Below are positions 59,123-64,000 of a stretch of DNA of 64,000 nucleotides, one piece after another. The notes below the pieces were generated by a model. It was not told the origin of the DNA and searched no databases. It saw nothing but the letters and a program-made list of their open reading frames with translations. Position numbers and translations under genes: made by a program. Origin of the DNA: URNF01 sp045634325 (lineage in GTDB: Bacteria > Bacillota > Clostridia > Oscillospirales > Acutalibacteraceae). The DNA lies in contig JAZRAA010000024.1 of assembly GCA_045634325.1 (NCBI GenBank), positions 62,001 through 126,000 on the forward strand. The letters run 5' to 3'. The stretch's first letter is position 1. Each line of letters opens with the position of its first letter.

Positions 59123-60361
59123 GTGCAATACGGTTGTATCGGTGAACATCTCACCCACAGTTTTTCCAAAGAAATCCATGCGGCACTCGCCGATTATGCG
59201 TATGAACTGCGGGAAATTCCGCAAGGAGAGCTTCCCGCCTTTATGCAGGCGCATCCGTTTGACGGTATCAACGTCACCATTCCTTACAAGCAAGACGTCA
59301 TACCGTTTTTAAAAGAAATTGACACCACCGCCGCACAAATCGGTGCAGTCAACACGATTGTCAACCGTGGCGGAGATTTATATGGATACAACACCGATTT
59401 TTCGGGATTGGAAGCACTCATTCGTCACGCCGACATCACCCTTGACGGCAAAAAAGTACTTATCCTCGGCAGTGGCGGTACTTCTAACACTGCACTCGCC
59501 GTGGCAAAACATTTGAAAGCAAAAAGTGTATATAAAGTCAGTCGCAGCGGCAAAGACGGCTCGCTGACCTATGCCCAAGCGGCAACTGCGCACACCGATG
59601 CGGAGATTTTAATTAACACTACCCCTTGCGGTATGTTTTCCCGTGACGAAGGGATGCCCATCGACCCCACCTTGTTCCCGCAACTGTCGGGTGTGGTGGA
59701 TGCTGTGTACAACCCCTTGCGTACCGCTTTTGTGCTCAAAGCAAAGGAAATGGGTGTCAAAGCAGAAGGCGGTCTTTATATGCTCGTGATGCAAGCCGTG
59801 CGCGCATCCGAAATCTTTACAAACACCACCTATCCGACCTCCACCGTGCAGTCGGTATATGAAAAAATCAGAGCGAATAAGGAAAACATCGTGTTGACGG
59901 GTATGCCCTCCAGCGGCAAAACCACCGTCGGCACGTTACTTGCACAAACTTTCAATCGTCCCTTTATCGACACCGACGTGGAAATTGAAAAGCAAACGGG
60001 TCAAACCCCCGCCGCGCTCATTACGAGCAAAGGCGAGTCGGCATTCCGAGACATTGAGACACAAGTGATACACGGTTTGCGCCATGTGAGCGGTGCGGTT
60101 ATCGCCACCGGCGGCGGTGCTGTTTTACGACCGCAGAACGTGCAAGCACTGCGCATGAACGGTCGGTTGTTTTTCTTGAACCGTTCGGTAGAATTACTGC
60201 TCCCCACCGCTGACCGTCCTTTGTCAGCAGATGTGGATGCTATTCGCCGTCGTTTTGAAGAACGATATGCAACTTACGTTTCCACCGCCGACGTACAAAT
60301 TCCCGCCGACGGCACACCAAAAGAAGTTGCCGCATCGGTCGAAAGGAGTTTTCTTGTATGA
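59123..60361 (+). CDS. aroE/aroK: fused shikimate dehydrogenase-shikimate kinase
   Basis: One 412-residue chain with two enzymes. Residues 1-245: AroE, with SFSKEIHAAL (substrate loop), VTIPYKQDV (catalytic Lys), GAVNTIV, GYNTDFSG and the NADP loop GSGGTSNTA. Residues about 250-412: AroK, with the Walker A LTGMPSSGKTTVG, FIDTDVEIE, FRDIE and TGGGAVLR. The open frame continues unbroken across the join, about 15 residues of linker (SVYEKIRANKE). The start is a GTG at 59123, nine bases after AAGGGAG. The fusion catalyses successive pathway steps. The stop overlaps aroQ by 4 bases. Confidence 0.95.
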   Translation: MQYGCIGEHLTHSFSKEIHAALADYAYELREIPQGELPAFMQAHPFDGINVTIPYKQDVIPFLKEIDTTAAQIGAVNTIVNRGGDLYGYNTDFSGLEALIRHADITLDGKKVLILGSGGTSNTALAVAKHLKAKSVYKVSRSGKDGSLTYAQAATAHTDAEILINTTPCGMFSRDEGMPIDPTLFPQLSGVVDAVYNPLRTAFVLKAKEMGVKAEGGLYMLVMQAVRASEIFTNTTYPTSTVQSVYEKIRANKENIVLTGMPSSGKTTVGTLLAQTFNRPFIDTDVEIEKQTGQTPAALITSKGESAFRDIETQVIHGLRHVSGAVIATGGGAVLRPQNVQALRMNGRLFFLNRSVELLLPTADRPLSADVDAIRRRFEERYATYVSTADVQIPADGTPKEVAASVERSFLV

Positions 60362-60798
60362 ACATTTTGGTTATCAACGGTCCAAACCTTAACATGCTCG
60401 GCATCCGTGAGCCCGCACTGTACGGTTCGGGTACATATGATGCGCTGTGCGAAAAAATCAGCGCATACTGTGCATCCAAAGGTATTACCGTTTCCTTTTT
60501 TCAATCCAACCACGAAGGTGCACTGGTAGACCGCATCCAAGCGGCATACAGTGACGGCACAAACGGTATTGTTATCAATCCCGGCGCCTATACCCACACC
60601 AGCGTAGCGTTGTTAGACGCCGTCAAAGCGGTGGGTATTCCCACAGTGGAAGTGCACATCTCCAAAGTGGAGGAACGGGAAGATTTTCGACGGGTCAGTT
60701 TTATCCGCCAAGCCTGCATTGCCACCATCACCGGCAAAGGTTTTGACGGATACCTCGAAGCGATTGATATTTTAACGGAGACGACACATGAAAATTAA
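60358..60798 (+). CDS. aroQ: type II 3-dehydroquinate dehydratase
   Basis: Dehydrates 3-dehydroquinate to dehydroshikimate. The 146 residues are typical of the small dodecameric type II enzyme: NGPNLNMLGIREPALYG (8-24, with the catalytic Tyr), NPGAYTHTS, and EVHISKVEEREDFRR with the catalytic His. Overlaps aroE/aroK by 4 bases and aroA by 11. Confidence 0.96.
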   Translation: MNILVINGPNLNMLGIREPALYGSGTYDALCEKISAYCASKGITVSFFQSNHEGALVDRIQAAYSDGTNGIVINPGAYTHTSVALLDAVKAVGIPTVEVHISKVEEREDFRRVSFIRQACIATITGKGFDGYLEAIDILTETTHEN

Positions 60799-62005
60799 CA
60801 TACAAAAAAGCACCGCGCATGGCACGGTGGCGGCGCCTCCTTCCAAAAGTATGGCGCACCGTCTGCTGATTGCCGCAGGGCTGGCAAAAGGAGTCAGCCG
60901 TATTCGTGGCGTATCGTTGAACGAAGACGTTTCAGCCACCATCGATTGTTTGCGTGCGTTGGGCGCACGGTGCGAAGTGAGCGGTGACACCGTCACCGTA
61001 CATGGTGCCGACCTTTCGACTGCTATGCCCCTCGACACCTTACAATGCCGGGAAAGCGGCAGTACACTGCGGTTTTTCATACCGCTCGCATTGTTATCCG
61101 GCACACCCGTTTCCTTTACGGGTACGAAAAAACTGTTATCCCGCCCGCTCACCGTTTTTGAAACGCTTTGTAAAGAGCAAAATCTCTCTTTTACGCAAAC
61201 GGCAGACTGTGTCACCGTATGCGGCAGATTGCAAGCGGGAAAATTTGAAGTTGCGGGTAATATCAGCAGTCAGTTTATTACGGGATTGTTATTTGCGTTG
61301 CCGATGTTAGAAGGTGACAGCCGCATTTGCATCACACCGCCCATTGAAAGCGCCTCTTACATTGCCTTAACCTTACAAGCGTTATCCTCTTTCGGTGTGC
61401 AGGCGCATTGGGAAGATGACACCACGTTGTACATCCGTGGCGGGCAATGCTACCAACCAACCGACATCACGGTGGAGGGCGATTATTCCGGCACGGCATT
61501 TTTAGAAGCATTTAATCTGTTTGACGGTACTGTGCAAGTCACGGGATTATCCGCCGACAGCCTGCAAGGTGACCGTGTATACCGTGAACATTTTGAGGCG
61601 TTGCAACAAAGAAACGCCACCATCGACATCAGTGATTGCCCCGATTTAGGTCCGATTTTATTTGCGGTTGCGGCGGCAAAACACGGCGGTGTATTCACCG
61701 GTACCAAACGTTTGAAAATCAAAGAGAGTGACCGTGCTGCCGCTATGGCAAAAGAACTTTCCACACTGGGTGCTACCGTCACCGTGGAGGAAAACAAGGT
61801 GACCGTGTATGCCGCATCGTTGCACGCACCGCTTCTGCCCCTTTGCGGGCACAACGACCACCGCATCGTGATGGCAATGTCTGTTTTGCTAACATTGGTA
61901 GGCGGTGAAATCGACGACGCCGAGGCTGTGCGCAAGAGTTTCCCCGATTTCTTTAAAAAAATCAGTGAACTGGGAATTGAGGTGAGTGGCGATGCGATTA
62001 TCTAA
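60788..62005 (+). CDS. aroA: EPSP synthase
   Basis: 3-phosphoshikimate 1-carboxyvinyltransferase, 405 residues. Motifs: KSMAHR (19-24), ESGSTLRFF (the PEP/glyphosate loop; Gly kept at the E. coli G96 position), DYSGTAF with the catalytic Asp, KIKESDRAAAM and HNDHRIVMA. Overlaps aroQ by 11 bases and tyrA by 14. Confidence 0.96.
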   Translation: MKINIQKSTAHGTVAAPPSKSMAHRLLIAAGLAKGVSRIRGVSLNEDVSATIDCLRALGARCEVSGDTVTVHGADLSTAMPLDTLQCRESGSTLRFFIPLALLSGTPVSFTGTKKLLSRPLTVFETLCKEQNLSFTQTADCVTVCGRLQAGKFEVAGNISSQFITGLLFALPMLEGDSRICITPPIESASYIALTLQALSSFGVQAHWEDDTTLYIRGGQCYQPTDITVEGDYSGTAFLEAFNLFDGTVQVTGLSADSLQGDRVYREHFEALQQRNATIDISDCPDLGPILFAVAAAKHGGVFTGTKRLKIKESDRAAAMAKELSTLGATVTVEENKVTVYAASLHAPLLPLCGHNDHRIVMAMSVLLTLVGGEIDDAEAVRKSFPDFFKKISELGIEVSGDAII

Positions 62006-62855
62006 AGATACAAACATCTTAATTGTCGGTTTGGGGCTTATCGGCGGCAGTTATGCCAAAGCACTCACCAAAAAAGGATATACCGTCACCGCCATCACCA
62101 ACGACCAAGCTTCTGTAGACTATGCACTGCAACACGGATTCATTGCAAAAGGCAGTGCGTTCCCCGACGAACAACTGATAAGTGAAGCGAATCTCGTTGT
62201 GTTCGCCCTGTATCCGCAGGTGTTTCTCGATTGGTTGAAAGACTACCAACATCTGTTTGCCCCCGACACCGTTCTCACCGACGTGACCGGCGTGAAAGGT
62301 TCGGTCGTGTATGCGGCACAAGAATTGTTACGAGAGGACGTCGAATTTATCGCGGCGCACCCCATGGCAGGTAAAGAGGTATCGGGTGTCGAAAACAGCG
62401 ATGAAACTATTTTTAAAAATGCGAACTACATCGTCACACCCACCAATAAAAACACACCGCAAGCTATCGCAATGTGTGAGCAATTGGGACATGAACTCGG
62501 CTTTTTGCGTGTGTCCTGCCTGTCTCCTGAACAACACGACGACATGATTGGGTTTTTATCGCAGCTCACCCACTGCATCGCCGTGTCACTGATGAACTGT
62601 AACGAAACCGAAGGCATGGAAGCCTATACGGGTGACTCGTTCCGTGATTTGACACGTATTGCACGTATCAACGATAAAATGTGGGCGGAACTGTTTATGT
62701 GTAACCGTGACATGTTGTTAAAACACATGGATGCGTTCGCAGACACATTCGCACAGTTTCGTCAAATGCTATATGATAGCGATGTGGACGGTATGCGCCA
62801 TGCTATGCGCCATTCCACCGCACGTCGCGCCTTGTTTGATAAAAAGAAAGATTAA
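61992..62855 (+). CDS. tyrA: prephenate dehydrogenase
   Basis: Converts prephenate to 4-hydroxyphenylpyruvate with NAD. The 287 residues start with a Rossmann domain (LIVGLGLIGGSYAKAL, 10-25) and have the catalytic His in AAHPMAGKE. There is no ACT domain and no fused chorismate mutase, so this is the short monofunctional form. ATG 61992 is 7 bases after GAGGTGA; GTG 61986 is in frame but too near it. Lies inside the end of aroA by 14 bases. Confidence 0.95.
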   Translation: MRLSKDTNILIVGLGLIGGSYAKALTKKGYTVTAITNDQASVDYALQHGFIAKGSAFPDEQLISEANLVVFALYPQVFLDWLKDYQHLFAPDTVLTDVTGVKGSVVYAAQELLREDVEFIAAHPMAGKEVSGVENSDETIFKNANYIVTPTNKNTPQAIAMCEQLGHELGFLRVSCLSPEQHDDMIGFLSQLTHCIAVSLMNCNETEGMEAYTGDSFRDLTRIARINDKMWAELFMCNRDMLLKHMDAFADTFAQFRQMLYDSDVDGMRHAMRHSTARRALFDKKKD

Positions 62856-62878
62856 ATTTTAAGGAGACCCTATATACC

Positions 62879-63907
62879 ATGAACATGCAATTTATCGGCA
62901 AATTGCCCATTCCGCAAGAAATCAAAGCACAGTATCCGTTGTCGGATGAATCGGCAAAGATCAAAGCCGCTCGTGACAAGGAAATCGCAAAAGTATTCAG
63001 TGGCGAAGATGACCGCATGGTGCTGGTCATCGGCCCTTGTTCTGCTGACCGCGAGGATGCGGTGCTGGAATATATCGGGAAACTGCGCGTGGTGCAGGAT
63101 AAGGTGAAAGATAAACTTATCATCATCCCCCGCATCTATACCAACAAACCCCGCACCACCGGCGCAGGCTACAAAGGTATGTTACACTATCCCGACCCCA
63201 ACGAGAAGCCCAACCTCATCAGAGGCGTTATTGCTATTCGTAAAATGCACATGAAAGCACTTGCCGACTATCAAATGAGCAGTGCTGACGAAATGCTGTA
63301 TCCCGAAAATCACCGTTATTTGAACGACCTTTTGTCGTATGTCGCGGTGGGCGCACGTTCAGTGGAAAATCAGCAACACCGCTTGACTGCCAGTGGTCTT
63401 GCCATTCCGGTTGGTATGAAAAACCCCACCGGCGGCGATTTGTCGGTCATGATGAATGCCATCTATGCGGGTCAACATCCCCACACGTTCTGCTATCGCA
63501 ACTGGGAAGTGAAAAGCGCCGGTAATCCCTACACCCACGCTATTCTGCGTGGATACGTTGACCAAGACGGCAAAGCATATCCCAATTATCACTACGAAGA
63601 TTTGGTGCGCTTGCATGAGTTGTACGCCGAATCCAAACTCGCAAACCCCGGTGTCATTGTGGATACCAACCACTCCAATTCGGGTAAAAAATATCTGGAG
63701 CAGGTGCGTATCACCAAAGAAGTGTTACACAGTTGTCGGTATAATCCCGATGTTCGAAAACTGGTCAAAGGCTTCATGATTGAAAGTTATCTCGTGGACG
63801 GCGCACAAAAAGTGGACGGTGACGTATACGGCCAATCCATCACTGACCCGTGTATCGGTTGGGACAAAACCGAACGTCTCATTTTGGAAATTGCCGACGT
63901 GTTATAA
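62879..63907 (+). CDS. aroF: DAHP synthase, AroG/AroF type (type I alpha)
   Basis: 3-deoxy-7-phosphoheptulonate synthase, the entry to the shikimate pathway. The 342 residues align with E. coli AroF/G/H: VIGPCSADRED, IPRIYTNKPRTTG, IPVGMKNPTGGD, and VDTNHSNSGK with the metal site, then GFMIESYL. This is the AroAI-alpha class and no ACT domain is fused; feedback sensitivity is unknown. AAGGAG lies 12 bases upstream of 62879. Last gene of the operon; no clear terminator follows before the structured leader. Confidence 0.95.
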   Translation: MNMQFIGKLPIPQEIKAQYPLSDESAKIKAARDKEIAKVFSGEDDRMVLVIGPCSADREDAVLEYIGKLRVVQDKVKDKLIIIPRIYTNKPRTTGAGYKGMLHYPDPNEKPNLIRGVIAIRKMHMKALADYQMSSADEMLYPENHRYLNDLLSYVAVGARSVENQQHRLTASGLAIPVGMKNPTGGDLSVMMNAIYAGQHPHTFCYRNWEVKSAGNPYTHAILRGYVDQDGKAYPNYHYEDLVRLHELYAESKLANPGVIVDTNHSNSGKKYLEQVRITKEVLHSCRYNPDVRKLVKGFMIESYLVDGAQKVDGDVYGQSITDPCIGWDKTERLILEIADVL

Positions 63908-63926
63908 AGCACAGATTGTACCGCCC

Positions 63927-63990
63927 CCGCATAGTATGAGATGGATAGGCTCAAGTAGTCTGTCCTCTCTACATCCTCATGCGGAGGTGA
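63927..63990 (+). ncRNA. structured leader of the next gene
   Basis: Outer stem CCGC (63927-63930), then ATGAGATG (63936-63943), paired with CAT and CTCAT (63972-63980, with C63975 bulged) and GCGG (63981-63984); a 5-base bulge lies on the left. Inner stem GGATAG (63943-63948) pairs with CTGTCC (63960-63965). The ribosome site GGAGGTGA (63983-63990) begins in the outer stem. The fold is visible; I do not recognise the family. Confidence 0.5.
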
Positions 63991-63997
63991 AATCAAT

Positions 63998-64000
63998 ATG
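63998..64000 (+). CDS. start codon of a gene running off the right edge
   Basis: ATG at the last three bases, 7 bases after GGAGGTGA. Nothing of the product can be read. Confidence 0.6.

Noticed and set aside
1..64000. CRISPR arrays, tRNA or rRNA genes, insertion sequences, prophage
   Set aside because: I saw no regularly spaced repeats, cloverleaf sequences, transposase or phage genes in the read.

Overview
The window looks like the chromosome of a low-to-mid G+C anaerobic Firmicute, most likely class Clostridia (Oscillospirales/Ruminococcaceae-like). The indicators are a GlgC/GlgD glycogen pair, HPr kinase, WhiA, a threonyl T-box, a Firmicute-type LexA box, a DUF975 protein, a DAP-type MurE and a flavodiiron protein for O2/NO removal. 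Base composition is near 50% G+C by eye. Spacers are short, Shine-Dalgarno sites are strong, and many genes overlap by 4-17 bases. I saw no rRNA, tRNA, CRISPR array, prophage or insertion sequence. This is mostly dense core chromosome with a few accessory spots.

Layout: 1-353 is the start of rpoB (minus). 737-3829 is a serC-serA unit followed by a YdcF-like protein (minus). 4007-9737 is the glycogen operon glgB-glgC-glgD-glgA (minus). 10010-12292 (plus) holds a DUF975 membrane protein, a small membrane protein behind two LexA-type operators, and an AEC-family transporter. 12539-25133 is the division/cell-wall cluster mraZ-rsmH-ftsL-pbp-murE-mraY-ftsW-murG-murA-ftsQ-ftsZ. It is followed by a T-box leader and thrS (27324). 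27596-31041 is a YtrA-type GntR/ABC exporter operon with a perfect operator.

31092-33785 (minus) is a flavodiiron-flavin reductase-rubredoxin fusion and an AraC regulator, the latter divergent from galK-galT (33919-36190). 36258-37439 is an unrecognised membrane/coiled-coil protein. 37555-41860 (minus) is a pair of M16 peptidase-like genes, lgt and folD. 41955-43347 (minus) is a stand-alone Wzz/BY-kinase pair. 43528-44545 is azlCD. 44580-53822 (minus) is hprK-glk-murB-rapZ-whiA-dnaE-pfkA, and 53951-54574 a DUF1643 protein. 54711-63907 (plus) is a compact aromatic amino acid operon covering DAHP synthase through chorismate to phenylalanine and tyrosine, with a fused aroE-aroK. The last 90 bases form a structured leader and the start codon of another gene.

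How the parts fit: the dcw cluster supplies lipid II synthesis and the septal machinery, with murB in the hprK unit and murC, murD and murF elsewhere. Glycogen, galactose, glucokinase, phosphofructokinase and HPr kinase genes describe sugar handling. The most interesting item is the putative LexA-controlled 113-residue membrane protein 1.3 kb upstream of mraZ, a candidate for a new SOS-linked checkpoint or membrane effector. Other points of interest are the three-module flavodiiron fusion, the aroE-aroK fusion, the unknown gene at 36258 and the structured RNA at the right edge.
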